Shown here one piece after another: positions 52,846 to 61,706 of a stretch of DNA of 64,000 bases. The notes beneath the pieces are model-generated. The model did not search any database. It worked only from the letters and a program-made list of their open reading frames with translations, and was not told the DNA's origin. The position numbers and the translations under genes are program-made. The DNA lies in assembly GCF_005116455.1 (NCBI RefSeq), contig NZ_SWBP01000001.1, positions 930,001-994,000 on the forward strand. Direction: 5' to 3'. This DNA is from Pedobacter cryophilus (lineage in GTDB: Bacteria; Bacteroidota; Bacteroidia; Sphingobacteriales; Sphingobacteriaceae). Each line of letters starts with the position of its first letter. The stretch's first letter is position 1.

Positions 52846-53904
52846 ATGAAATTACGCACCCTCGTTTTCTTAAATGCATTTGCCGTAGGTATTTCCATTG
52901 GTATCGTAAATTATTATTTCCAGCACAACTGGTATTATTTTATGTACGCATTAGGAATTTCTACATCGGTAAGTTATTTGGTTTTCTATTTTTTGATAGA
53001 GAAATACGTTTACTCCAAAATCAAAATCATTTATAAAATGATTCATAGCCTAAAGCTGGGAAAAGATTTAAAAGATGCCTTAGGCGAATATGTAAGTCCA
53101 GATCCCATTAATGATGTAGAGCAAGAAGTGAAGGAATGGGCCAGAGAAAAGAAAACAGAAATAGATGATTTAAAAAAGCAGGAAAAATTTAGACGCGAAT
53201 TTTTATCCAATATCTCTCATGAATTTAAAACTCCTTTATTTGCCATAGAAGGTTATGTAGAAGCTTTGCAAGATGGCGGCATGGATGATCCTGAATTGGC
53301 AAAATCATTTTTGGCAAAAGTTGCCAGAAATGTAGACAGGTTGAGTGTGCTGATTAAAGATTTAAACGAGATTTCTAAATTAGAAAGTGGCGAAATCCCT
53401 ATCAATTATCAGAAATTTGAATTAACGGCTTTAATTAAAGAAGTGATGGAGTCTTTAGAGTTTAAGGCAAAAAAGAGTAAAATCAACTTTGTTTTTAAAG
53501 ATAAATATGATCAGCCTACTTGGGTAGAGGCTGATAGAGAAAAAATTAGGCAGGTATTGGTTAATTTACTAAGTAATTCTCTCAAATATGGAAAAGAAAA
53601 CGGGTTCACTTCTATTACTATTTTTGAGTTGCATGATCAATTTTTGGTAGAGATTACCGATAACGGAATTGGAATTGAAGAAAAATATTTACCCCGCTTA
53701 TTTGAAAGATTTTTTAGAACAGATACCAGCAGATCAAGACAAATTGGAGGCTCGGGCTTAGGATTAGCCATTGTAAAACACATTATAGAGGCTCATGATC
53801 AAACTATTAATGTAAGAAGTACTGAAGGTTTAGGCTCTACTTTTGGCTTTACTTTAAAGCGAGTGAAAGATATCCGTATTAACATACCGTTGATTAATAA
53901 TTAA
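52846..53904 (+). CDS. Sensor histidine kinase, PhoR-like
   Basis: 352 aa. Two N-terminal helices (about 6-22 and 26-47) are followed by a linker with a HAMP-like region, then DHp motif SNISHEFKTPLFAIEG with the phospho-His, N-box NLLSNSLKYG, DNGIGI and GSGLGLAIV. The extracytoplasmic loop is almost absent, as in PhoR-type kinases. No response regulator gene is adjacent. It sits directly upstream of the Pho-box-preceded Pit operon, which makes phosphate sensing a reasonable guess. Confidence 0.9.
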   Translation: MKLRTLVFLNAFAVGISIGIVNYYFQHNWYYFMYALGISTSVSYLVFYFLIEKYVYSKIKIIYKMIHSLKLGKDLKDALGEYVSPDPINDVEQEVKEWAREKKTEIDDLKKQEKFRREFLSNISHEFKTPLFAIEGYVEALQDGGMDDPELAKSFLAKVARNVDRLSVLIKDLNEISKLESGEIPINYQKFELTALIKEVMESLEFKAKKSKINFVFKDKYDQPTWVEADREKIRQVLVNLLSNSLKYGKENGFTSITIFELHDQFLVEITDNGIGIEEKYLPRLFERFFRTDTSRSRQIGGSGLGLAIVKHIIEAHDQTINVRSTEGLGSTFGFTLKRVKDIRINIPLINN

Positions 53905-53918
53905 TCGGTTAATCAAAA

Positions 53919-53953
53919 CTTAACATTGACTTAACATTGGTGTATTAGCTTTG
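53919..53953 (+). promoter_or_regulatory. Pho-box-like promoter of the Pit operon
   Basis: Two direct repeats CTTAACA (53919-53925, 53930-53936) with an exact 11-bp period, the geometry of PhoB/PhoP boxes, end 9 bp before a perfect -7 element TAGCTTTG (53946-53953). There is no TTTG -33 element, as expected for an activator-dependent promoter. The start would lie about 17 nt before the ATG at 53977. Confidence 0.7.
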
Positions 53954-53976
53954 CAGTTCAAAATTATTGATCTGAA

Positions 53977-54618
53977 ATGAATAATATCTTTTCTTATTTT
54001 ATTCCAAAAGACAGAAAATTTTTCCCTCTTTTTGAAAAAGCTAGTGCCAATTTAGTCGAAATGTCTGTTTTGGTAAAAAAGCTAGTAAACACGCCTGATT
54101 TAACTCAAAGAGAGCCAATTCACAAAGAAATTGAAGATTTGGAACACAGAGGTGATGAAATTACCCACCAAATTTACCTGGAATTAGGAAAAACTTTTAT
54201 CACTCCATTTGATAGAGAAGACATACACACTTTAGCAACTGCTTTAGATGATGTTGCCGATTATATGCATGGTTCTTCTAACAGAATATTGCTGTATAAC
54301 GTGGTTGATATGACGGAGCCAATTAAAAAATTAGCTGAGTTAGTGGCACAGGCTTGTACAGATGTTGATAAAGCCATCAAAGAACTAAAAAACCTTAAAA
54401 ATATTAGAGTAATTACAGATTCTTGCGTTAGAATTAACAGCATAGAAAACCAAGCGGATTATGTTTTTGACAAAGCCATTGGAGAACTCTTTGATTTTGA
54501 AGACGATGCAAAAGTAATTATGAAATACAAAGAAGTGCTTTCTGGATTAGAAACCGCGACTGATATGTGTGAAGATGTTGCCAATGTGTTGGAGACTATC
54601 TTAGTTAAGAACGCTTAA
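53977..54618 (+). CDS. DUF47 (PhoU-like) Pit accessory protein
   Basis: 213-aa all-helical protein of the PhoU/DUF47 family. Typical features are FFPLFEKASANLVEMSVLV, 'EIEDLEHRGDEITHQIYLELGKTFITPFDREDIHTL' (ends of blocks only) and a second repeat ending 'ATDMCEDVANVLETILVK'. Glu and Asp residues form metal clusters in relatives. It regulates or assists the Pit transporter encoded 22 bp downstream. Confidence 0.93.
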   Translation: MNNIFSYFIPKDRKFFPLFEKASANLVEMSVLVKKLVNTPDLTQREPIHKEIEDLEHRGDEITHQIYLELGKTFITPFDREDIHTLATALDDVADYMHGSSNRILLYNVVDMTEPIKKLAELVAQACTDVDKAIKELKNLKNIRVITDSCVRINSIENQADYVFDKAIGELFDFEDDAKVIMKYKEVLSGLETATDMCEDVANVLETILVKNA

Positions 54619-54640
54619 TATTCTAAATAAGAATTTAATA

Positions 54641-55651
54641 ATGGTTACTTCCCTTCTTGTTATTGTAATTATTTTAGCCATAGTTTTTGATTTTATCAAT
54701 GGCTTTCATGATGCTGCCAATTCTATTGCTACCATAGTTTCTACTAAAGTACTTACTCCTTTTCAGGCGGTAATGTGGGCTGCACTATTTAATTTTGTTG
54801 CTTATTTTATTTTTACAGATCATAAAGTAGCCAATACAGTTGCCAAAACAGTAGTAGAAGATTACATCACTTTAGAAGTGATTTTGGCAGGTTTGGTAGC
54901 CGCAATTATGTGGAATTTACTCACCTGGTATTACGGAATTCCATCAAGTTCATCTCATACATTAATTGGAGGTTTTGCCGGTGCTGGTATTACCCATGCT
55001 TTAATACTTGGAGATACGGCGTTACAAGCCATCAATCTTACCCCAATATTAAAAACAGTAGCATTTATTGTTCTTGCACCCATTATTGGTATGGTGATAG
55101 CTATTATTATTAATCTCCTCATCATTAATATTTCTAAAAATGCCAGACCTTCAGTTGCCGAAAAATGGTTTAAAAGACTTCAACTGGTATCTTCTGCAGC
55201 TTTAAGTTTTGCTCATGGTGGTAATGATGCCCAAAAAGTAATGGGGATTATTTATATTGCTTTAGTAGCTAATAATGTGCTTGCAACCGGAGATACTATG
55301 CCAGAATGGATTCCATTGGTTTGTTACGCAGCCATAGCTTTAGGTACCATGAGTGGCGGTTGGAAAATTGTTAAAACCATGGGATCAAAAATCACCAAAG
55401 TAAACTCATTGGAAGGTGTAAGTGCCGAGACTGCTGGAGCAGTTACCTTAGGAATTACTCAACATTTTGGAATTCCAGTTTCTACAACACATACCATTAC
55501 AGGTTCTATTATTGGCGTAGGATTAACCAAAAGAGTTTCGGCGGTAAGATGGGGCGTTACTTATAGCTTAATTTGGGCTTGGGTTTTAACCATCCCAGTA
55601 TCGGCTACATTAGCAGGTATAGTTTATACCATTACTCATTTCCTTTTTTAG
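54641..55651 (+). CDS. pit: Low-affinity inorganic phosphate transporter, Pit family
   Basis: 336 aa with about ten hydrophobic helices. The duplicated family signature appears as DFINGFHDAANSIATIVSTK at residues 13-32 and SFAHGGNDAQKVMGI in the second half. GIPSSSSHTL and GIPVSTTHTI are the matching internal repeats. It symports phosphate-metal complexes with protons. It forms an operon with the DUF47 protein under a Pho-box-like promoter. Confidence 0.96.
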   Translation: MVTSLLVIVIILAIVFDFINGFHDAANSIATIVSTKVLTPFQAVMWAALFNFVAYFIFTDHKVANTVAKTVVEDYITLEVILAGLVAAIMWNLLTWYYGIPSSSSHTLIGGFAGAGITHALILGDTALQAINLTPILKTVAFIVLAPIIGMVIAIIINLLIINISKNARPSVAEKWFKRLQLVSSAALSFAHGGNDAQKVMGIIYIALVANNVLATGDTMPEWIPLVCYAAIALGTMSGGWKIVKTMGSKITKVNSLEGVSAETAGAVTLGITQHFGIPVSTTHTITGSIIGVGLTKRVSAVRWGVTYSLIWAWVLTIPVSATLAGIVYTITHFLF

Positions 55652-55664
55652 ACCTAAATTAACA

Positions 55665-56396
55665 TCATTTCACTTTGATGTTTTCTAAAATAATTTCTGA
55701 TAGTTTTACCAATTCATCTTTTTCGTAAAGCTTATAATAATTTAAAAGGGGAGATTTCTCTCCTTTTTTGCTTTCATAATTAATATAGTTCTGTAGGATT
55801 AAACCATCAGCTGGTTTTAATTCTTTTACAGCTCTAAAGCGGTTTCCGCCGGTGCTATAGGCAAAATAATCCATGCTGTGATCTTGTTGGTCAAACCAAA
55901 AGTAATATACATCATCATGGTCTTTACCGCCCTTATCTTCGCTAAAGCGGATTTCAATTTCATCAAATTTCTTCCCCTTAATTTGAACGGTTTTTAAATG
56001 CTTTTTACGCACTGCCCCATCATTTAATTTTAAAGGTAAAAGCACAAAGTAAACTACTGAATTTACTGCCGCAGCATGTTTCAAAGAATCCTTTTCGGTT
56101 TGAGGAGTCACCAATCCGTTAATTTCTCTTACAAAACCATGGTTAGATAATTGATCTTTTACCTTTCCTAAACTATCATCAGTAAAAGTGCGCTCGTAAA
56201 AATAATTACCATCATTATGTTTTATGGTAAGATGATAGGCTCTAAAATCAAAGGAAATTGTTTTTTTATCTAATTTATCCATGCCGTAGAAAGCAATAGA
56301 TTGATCAATAATTTTTTGAGCATCAGGCTTTTGTGTGCAAGCATTCAACAAAAAAAAGAGGGTTAAAAAGAGTAGAACAGAAGGGTATTTTTTCAT
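55665..56396 (-). CDS. DUF6503-like lipoprotein
   Basis: 243 aa from the ATG at 56396; a longer frame to 56444 runs into the repeat array and is not used. Lipobox LNAC is at about residue 20, followed by TQKPDAQ. The mature part starts 'IIDQSIAFYGMDKLDKKTISFDFRAYHLTIK' and has 'YYFWFDQQDHSMDYFAYSTGG', features of the DUF6503 family in Bacteroidota, which resembles LolA/LppX-like lipid-binding folds. Convergent with pit. Confidence 0.75.
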   Translation of the reverse strand: MKKYPSVLLFLTLFFLLNACTQKPDAQKIIDQSIAFYGMDKLDKKTISFDFRAYHLTIKHNDGNYFYERTFTDDSLGKVKDQLSNHGFVREINGLVTPQTEKDSLKHAAAVNSVVYFVLLPLKLNDGAVRKKHLKTVQIKGKKFDEIEIRFSEDKGGKDHDDVYYFWFDQQDHSMDYFAYSTGGNRFRAVKELKPADGLILQNYINYESKKGEKSPLLNYYKLYEKDELVKLSEIILENIKVK

Positions 56397-56424
56397 ACTT
56401 AAATTTAAAGATTTAAACCGATTA

Positions 56425-57040
56425 TTTAACCGCAAAGGTCGCAAAGAATATTTAAGGAGAAATATGAGCGTTTTAGCGCTCTGTGAATCTCCGTGTCTCT
56501 GTGGTTAAAATTTTTCACGCAAAGGACGCAAAGTTTTAACCGCAAAGGTCGCAAAGAATATTTAAGGAGAAATATGAGCGTTTTAGCGCTCTGTGATCTC
56601 TGTGTCTCTGTGGTTAGAATTTTTTACGCAAAGGTCGCAAAGTTTAATCGCAAAGGTCGCAAAGAATATTTAAGGAGAAATATAAGCGTTTTAGCTCTCT
56701 GTGAATCTCCGTGTCTCTGTGGTTAAAGATTTTTTTATGCGAAGTTTTACGCAAAGGAATAAAGAGCGAAATTTAAGAATTTTATGCGTTCAGCTCTGTG
56801 ATCTCTGTGTCTTTGTGGTTAGAATTTTTCACGCAAAGGACGCAAAGTTTTAAGCGCAAAGGTCGCGAAGAATATTTAAGGAGAAATATGAGCGTTTTAG
56901 CTCTCTGTGAATCTCCGTGTCTCTGTGGTTAATTTTTCACGCAAAGGACGCAAAGTTTTAAGCGCAAAGGTCGCAAAGAATATTTAAGGAGAAATATAAG
57001 CGTTTTAGCTCTCTGTGTCTCTGTGGTTAAAATTTTTCAG
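56425..57040. repeat. Array of ~108-bp tandem repeats
   Basis: CGCAAAGGTCGCAAAG starts units at 56431, 56541, 56649, a degenerate one near 56757, then 56855 and 56963. Each unit continues with AATATTTAAGGAGAAATA, AGCGTTTTAGC, CTCTGTGAATCTCCGTGTCT and a TTTTTCACGCAAAGGACGC tail. Six copies in all, with period about 108 bp. They have no stable coding frame. The array lies between divergent genes; the remaining ~130 bp before 57170 contain nothing recognisable. Confidence 0.9.
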
Positions 57041-57169
57041 CCAAATCTCTCTTCCATCTCCGTATCTCTTTGGTTAATTCAAAAGACTTCGCTTTCGTAA
57101 TTTTTTTATGCCAAATCTCTCTACTAACATAACTTTATTAAATTGCTCTCTATTTCCTAAATCCAACAA

Positions 57170-59599
57170 ATGAAATTAAGAATTTTAACTGTAGTCTTTT
57201 TACTGGTATCTATATTTACACAAGCGCAAACATCGCCTCAGTTAAATGCAGCCGAGATTTTACAGAGCATTAAAAAGTTAAATGTAACAGGGAGCGTACT
57301 CTACATTGCCGCTCATCCAGATGATGAAAACACCAGGTTATTATCCTATTTAGCCAAAGAAAAATTATATAAAACGGCTTATTTATCTATTACCAGAGGT
57401 GATGGCGGACAAAATTTAATAGGGAATGAGCAAAGTGAAGATTTAGGGTTGATTAGAACACAAGAGCTTTTAGCTGCCCGCAGAAATGATGGCGCTCAAC
57501 AGTTTTTTACCCGGGCTAACGATTTTGGTTTTTCTAAAACGGCCGAAGAAACTTTTAAAATATGGAATAAAGATTCGATACTTTCTGATGTGGTTTACCT
57601 GATTAGAAAATTCAGACCCGATGTAATCATCACCCGCTTCCCGCCTGATGAAAGAGCCGGACATGGGCATCATGCAGCTTCTTCTATTTTAGCCCAAGAA
57701 GCATTTTCTGCCGCCGCTGATCCGAGAAAATTTCCAGAGCAATTAAAGGAAGTTCAGGTTTGGCAAGCCCACCGCATTTTATGGAATAATTACAATTTTG
57801 GGGATAATAACAATACAGCGCCAGATCAATTTAAGGTTGATGTTGGTGTTTACAATCCGCTTTTAGGAAAAGGATATGGAGAAATAGCAGCCGAAAGCAG
57901 ATCTATGCACAAAAGCCAGGGTTTTGGAAGCAGTAAACAAAGAGGCAGTTCTTTAGAATATTTTAGCGAGTGGAAAGGTGGTTTACCACAAACAGATTTA
58001 ATGGAAGGCGTTAAAGTTGGGTGGGATAAATTGGAAGGAGCAGAAGAAATTGCTAAGCAAATAAGTGCTGTTCAAAATAATTTTCAGCCTCAAAAACCCG
58101 AGAAAAGTATCTCTGCTTTATTAAATATTTATACCGCTTTAAGCGGAATGTCAAAAACCAATAGTTTGGTAAATGAGAAATTGGAGGAGGTTAAAACACT
58201 TCTTTTGGCTTGTAGCGGAACTTGGTTTGAAGCTTATGCACAAAGTGCGAGTATTGCGGTAAATACCCCATTAAAGGTAAGGATTGATGCCATTACTAGG
58301 CAAAAAGGGATTGTTATTTCATCAAGCTTAAAAAAGAATGAGGAAGAGCTATCTATAAATAAAATAGTAAGTTTTGAAGGGACTCAAACGATGACCAGTA
58401 CTAGTCAGCCTTACTGGTTAAATGAGGCTCATGAAATTGGTAGGTATCAAATCGGAAGAAGAGATAATTTGAACTATCCAGAGGGTAAAACAGTTTCTTT
58501 TGTGAATTTTGATGTGAGTATTAACGGTGTAAATTTGTCATTTGAGCGCCCAATTGTTTACAAATACACTGATCAAGTACGTGGAGAAATTTATCAGCCT
58601 TTGGCCATCACGCCTCCGGTAACGGCAAATTTAGAAGCCAAAGCTTTTCTGTTTAACAATGCTGATGCTAAAAATGTGACCATCAAATTAAAGGCTTTTA
58701 AAGATAATACATCGGGCACTGCAAGCTTAAGTTTGCCAACTGGTTGGGTGGCTTCGCCAGCAAAAATCCCTTTTGATTTAAAGAAATATGGAGAGGAAAC
58801 CAGTTTAACGTTCTCAGTTTCTCCTTCGGCGCAAGCCAAAAACGGACAATTAAAAGTAAATTTGGCTATAGCCGATAAAACCTATCATCAAGGAATTAAG
58901 GTGATCAGTTATGAGCATATTCCTACCATCACTTATTTTCCAGAAGCTGAAGCTAAACTGGTGAAACTAGACTTAAAAACTGCTGGAAAAAACATAGGTT
59001 ATATAGCTGGCGCTGGAGATTTGGTGCCTGATATGTTAAAGGAAATAGGTTTTAAGGTCACCATGCTTTCAGAAAATGAAATCATGAGCGGTGATCTTTC
59101 TAAGTATGATGCAATTATTGCAGGTGTGAGGGCTTATAACGTAAACGAGCGTTTAAAATTTGAACAAAATAAATTGATGAAATATGTAGAAAATGGAGGT
59201 GTTTACGTGGTGCAATATAATGTAAACCGTCCGTTAGTATTAGATCAAATTGGCCCTTATCCTTTTAGTATTACCAGAGATCGGGTAACAGAAGAAGATG
59301 CTGAAATTAAATTAGCGCTTCCAGAAAGCAAAGTGCTAAACTATCCTAACAAAATTACCGCTAAAGATTTTGAAGGTTGGATTCAGGAACGTGGAATTTA
59401 CTTTGCGAATACTACATCCCCACAATATGAAAAACCATTAAGCATGAAAGATACTGGCGAAAAAGCAACCGATGGTGCTTTGTTAGTTGCCAATTACGGA
59501 AAAGGGAAGTTTGTTTATACAGGTTTGGTTTTCTTTAGAGAATTACCCGCCGGTGTGCCAGGCGCTTACAGGTTATTTGTGAATTTAATTTCTAAATAA
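57170..59599 (+). CDS. Secreted PIG-L family deacetylase
   Basis: 809 aa. Signal peptide (ends TQAQ, about 20). The PIG-L/LmbE deacetylase domain (about 40-290) has AHPDDE at 48-53, 'ITRGDGGQNLIGNEQ', 'TRFPPDERAGHGHHAAS' with the second set of zinc ligands, and a typical C-terminal end. The remaining 500 residues hold beta-sandwich regions and a ThuA/GATase-like tail ('YDAIIAGVRAYNVNERL', 'YVENGGVYVVQYNVNRP'). It probably deacetylates an amino-sugar-containing glycan outside the cell. Substrate unknown. Confidence 0.9.
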   Translation: MKLRILTVVFLLVSIFTQAQTSPQLNAAEILQSIKKLNVTGSVLYIAAHPDDENTRLLSYLAKEKLYKTAYLSITRGDGGQNLIGNEQSEDLGLIRTQELLAARRNDGAQQFFTRANDFGFSKTAEETFKIWNKDSILSDVVYLIRKFRPDVIITRFPPDERAGHGHHAASSILAQEAFSAAADPRKFPEQLKEVQVWQAHRILWNNYNFGDNNNTAPDQFKVDVGVYNPLLGKGYGEIAAESRSMHKSQGFGSSKQRGSSLEYFSEWKGGLPQTDLMEGVKVGWDKLEGAEEIAKQISAVQNNFQPQKPEKSISALLNIYTALSGMSKTNSLVNEKLEEVKTLLLACSGTWFEAYAQSASIAVNTPLKVRIDAITRQKGIVISSSLKKNEEELSINKIVSFEGTQTMTSTSQPYWLNEAHEIGRYQIGRRDNLNYPEGKTVSFVNFDVSINGVNLSFERPIVYKYTDQVRGEIYQPLAITPPVTANLEAKAFLFNNADAKNVTIKLKAFKDNTSGTASLSLPTGWVASPAKIPFDLKKYGEETSLTFSVSPSAQAKNGQLKVNLAIADKTYHQGIKVISYEHIPTITYFPEAEAKLVKLDLKTAGKNIGYIAGAGDLVPDMLKEIGFKVTMLSENEIMSGDLSKYDAIIAGVRAYNVNERLKFEQNKLMKYVENGGVYVVQYNVNRPLVLDQIGPYPFSITRDRVTEEDAEIKLALPESKVLNYPNKITAKDFEGWIQERGIYFANTTSPQYEKPLSMKDTGEKATDGALLVANYGKGKFVYTGLVFFRELPAGVPGAYRLFVNLISK

Positions 59600-59676
59600 A
59601 ATGAGACATTCTTTTTACGCTCGTTTTTTTCATTTACCCTATTTATCCATTAGATTTGAATTAAAAATAAACACAC

Positions 59677-59853
59677 ATGGAAGAGAATTTTGATTTTCAA
59701 GATTATAACTGGTTATACTACGTAATAGGTTTGTTTTTTGGTGCTTTAGCCGGTTGGGCTGTAGAAGGTCATTTAATTATTGGTGCTATTTTAGGTTTAT
59801 TAACCGGTGGATTATTCCAGTTTTTAATCAATAAAAGTCGTGGAGGAGCCTAA
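59677..59853 (+). CDS. Small membrane protein upstream of the symporter
   Basis: 58 aa: MEENFDFQDYNWLYYVIGLF, then two hydrophobic stretches with Gly zippers (GALAGWAVEG, GAILGLLTGG). It ends KSRGGA. The next gene starts inside its last codons. Neither this nor the next gene reaches common size limits, so both are easily missed. It may be a small subunit of the symporter or an independent membrane peptide. Confidence 0.65.
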   Translation: MEENFDFQDYNWLYYVIGLFFGALAGWAVEGHLIIGAILGLLTGGLFQFLINKSRGGA

Positions 59854-59965
59854 TCAGGATCTTCCTCCTTTTATAAAAACTTGGAATCATTTCTACGCCA
59901 TTGTAATGATATGGCTGTTTTTTCTCATTTTCTTTTTTGATTTTATTACCACTTATTTTTCATGA
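59840..59965 (+). CDS. Single-helix small protein coupled to the sodium:solute symporter
   Basis: 41 aa from a GTG start overlapping the previous gene by 14 bp. The sequence EEPNQDLPPFIKTWNHFYAI leads to one strong membrane helix ending FFFDFITTYFS. Its TGA overlaps the ATG of the symporter gene (ATGA). Short Trp-containing one- or two-helix proteins encoded just before sodium symporters (DUF3311/YhdT type) are known accessory partners, and this one fits that pattern by position. Sequence membership is unproven. Confidence 0.65.
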   Translation: MEEPNQDLPPFIKTWNHFYAIVMIWLFFLIFFFDFITTYFS

Positions 59966-61656
59966 GTGCAATAGACTGGATAGTTTTAGGCTGTACCATA
60001 CTGTTTATTGTGGTTTATGGTATTTACAAAAGCCGAGGAAGTAAAAATATAGATGGTTACCTATTGGGTGACCGTTCTTTGCCTTGGTATAATGTGGGTC
60101 TTTCTGTAATGGCCACTCAAGCTAGCGCTATTACTTTCTTATCCGCCCCGGGTTTGGCTTACGCCGATGGAATGCGTTTTGTACAATTTTATTTTGGCCT
60201 CCCAATAGCCATGATTATCCTTTGCATCACCTTTGTACCCATTTATCATAAATTAAAAGTTTATACTGCATATGAGTTTTTAGAGCACAGGTTTGATGTA
60301 AAAACAAGAGCATTAACAGCTTCTTTATTTTTGATTCAAAGAGGGCTTTCTACCGGGATAACCATTTATGCACCATCCATTATCCTATCTACAATTTTAA
60401 ATATAGATACTACTTATACCACTTTATTTATTGGTTCGGTAGTGATTATTTATACCGTTTTTGGCGGTACAAAAGCCGTTTCTTATACTCAAATGCTGCA
60501 AATGAGCATCATTTTTTGCGGATTGTTTTTAGCCGGATTTGTAGTGGTTTCTATGTTGCCAGCATCCGTTGGTTTTACCAAAGCATTAAATATTGCGAGT
60601 AAAATGGGTAAAATGAATGTGATAGATTGGCATTTTGATATGAACAATCGTTACACCATTTGGAGCGGAGTAATTGGCGGTTTATTTTTACAACTTTCTT
60701 ATTTTGGAACAGATCAATCTCAGGTTGGGCGCTACCTCACCGGAAGTTCTGTAGGGCAAAGTCGCATGGGATTGCTAATGAATGCGATGCTGAAAATACC
60801 TATGCAATTTCTGATTTTATTAATCGGGATTCTAGTTTTTTCATTTTATCAATACCAAAAGCCTCCTATTTTTTTTAATAGCTATGAGCTAAATAAAATT
60901 CAAAAAAGCAGTTATAGCGAAGAGTTTAAGCTTAAAGAAGCCGAGTTTAATGTTGCATTTGAAGAGAAAAAATTAAAGGTAATTGCTTTAGACAAAGCCT
61001 TAACAAAAAATGAAAATGTGGCCGCTACAAGCAGTGCGGTAAAAGCCGCAAACCAAAAATTACAAGATAAAAGAACCGAAGCTTTGGCCATTATGAAAAA
61101 GAATGACGCCAAAGCAGATACTGATGACACCAATTATGTGTTTCTACGTTTTGTGACGCAGTATTTACCCAAAGGGTTGATAGGATTATTAATAGCTATT
61201 GTTTGTATGGCCTCTATGGGTTCAACGGCCAGTGCATTAAACTCTTTGGCCTCCACCACCTCGGTAGATATTTATAAAAGATTTATTAACAAAGGCGGGT
61301 CAGAATTAAATTACTTAAACATTAGTAAGCTGGCTACTTTGTTTTGGGGGATTCTGAGTATTGGAATGGCACTTTACGCCAGTAAATTAGGTAACTTATT
61401 AGAAGCGGTAAACATATTAGGTTCCTTATTTTATGGGACCATTTTAGGCGTGTTTCTGGTTGCTTTCTATTTCAAAAGAATTGGCGGAAAAGCCGTTTTT
61501 TACAGTGCCATCATCAGCGAAATCATCATTTTTATTGCCTTTAAATATGACTGGATGGCTTATTTATGGCTCAATGTTTTTGGTTGTGCTTTAGTCATCA
61601 GTTTTGGATTATTGATACAACAATTTATACCTGCTAAAACAGTAAAGCAGGTATGA
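59962..61656 (+). CDS. Sodium:solute symporter (SSS family)
   Basis: 564 aa with about thirteen hydrophobic helices. The SSS signature region is seen in 'YTVFGGTKAVSYTQMLQMSIIF', and 'ASMGSTASALNSLASTTSVDIYKRF' near 410-435 is the conserved helix 8 region of the family. A long cytoplasmic or periplasmic insert (about 295-385) is charged and helical. The substrate is unknown; sugar, sialic-acid and amino-acid relatives are all plausible. It is the third gene of an overlapping operon with two small membrane proteins. Confidence 0.93.
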   Translation: MSAIDWIVLGCTILFIVVYGIYKSRGSKNIDGYLLGDRSLPWYNVGLSVMATQASAITFLSAPGLAYADGMRFVQFYFGLPIAMIILCITFVPIYHKLKVYTAYEFLEHRFDVKTRALTASLFLIQRGLSTGITIYAPSIILSTILNIDTTYTTLFIGSVVIIYTVFGGTKAVSYTQMLQMSIIFCGLFLAGFVVVSMLPASVGFTKALNIASKMGKMNVIDWHFDMNNRYTIWSGVIGGLFLQLSYFGTDQSQVGRYLTGSSVGQSRMGLLMNAMLKIPMQFLILLIGILVFSFYQYQKPPIFFNSYELNKIQKSSYSEEFKLKEAEFNVAFEEKKLKVIALDKALTKNENVAATSSAVKAANQKLQDKRTEALAIMKKNDAKADTDDTNYVFLRFVTQYLPKGLIGLLIAIVCMASMGSTASALNSLASTTSVDIYKRFINKGGSELNYLNISKLATLFWGILSIGMALYASKLGNLLEAVNILGSLFYGTILGVFLVAFYFKRIGGKAVFYSAIISEIIIFIAFKYDWMAYLWLNVFGCALVISFGLLIQQFIPAKTVKQV

Positions 61657-61706
61657 ATTTTATCAAAGACATTCTCTCTTTCTTAGAAAACAGGAATTTA
61701 TCAAGC

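Noticed and set aside
52512-53036. Overlapping plus-strand ORFs at 52512-52802 and 52839-53036
   Set aside because: Alternative frames of the FAD enzyme and histidine kinase genes, both of which have clear family motifs.
56493-56726. 77-aa ORF in the 108-bp repeats
   Set aside because: Its sequence is itself periodic because it translates the tandem repeat; the frame breaks in other units.
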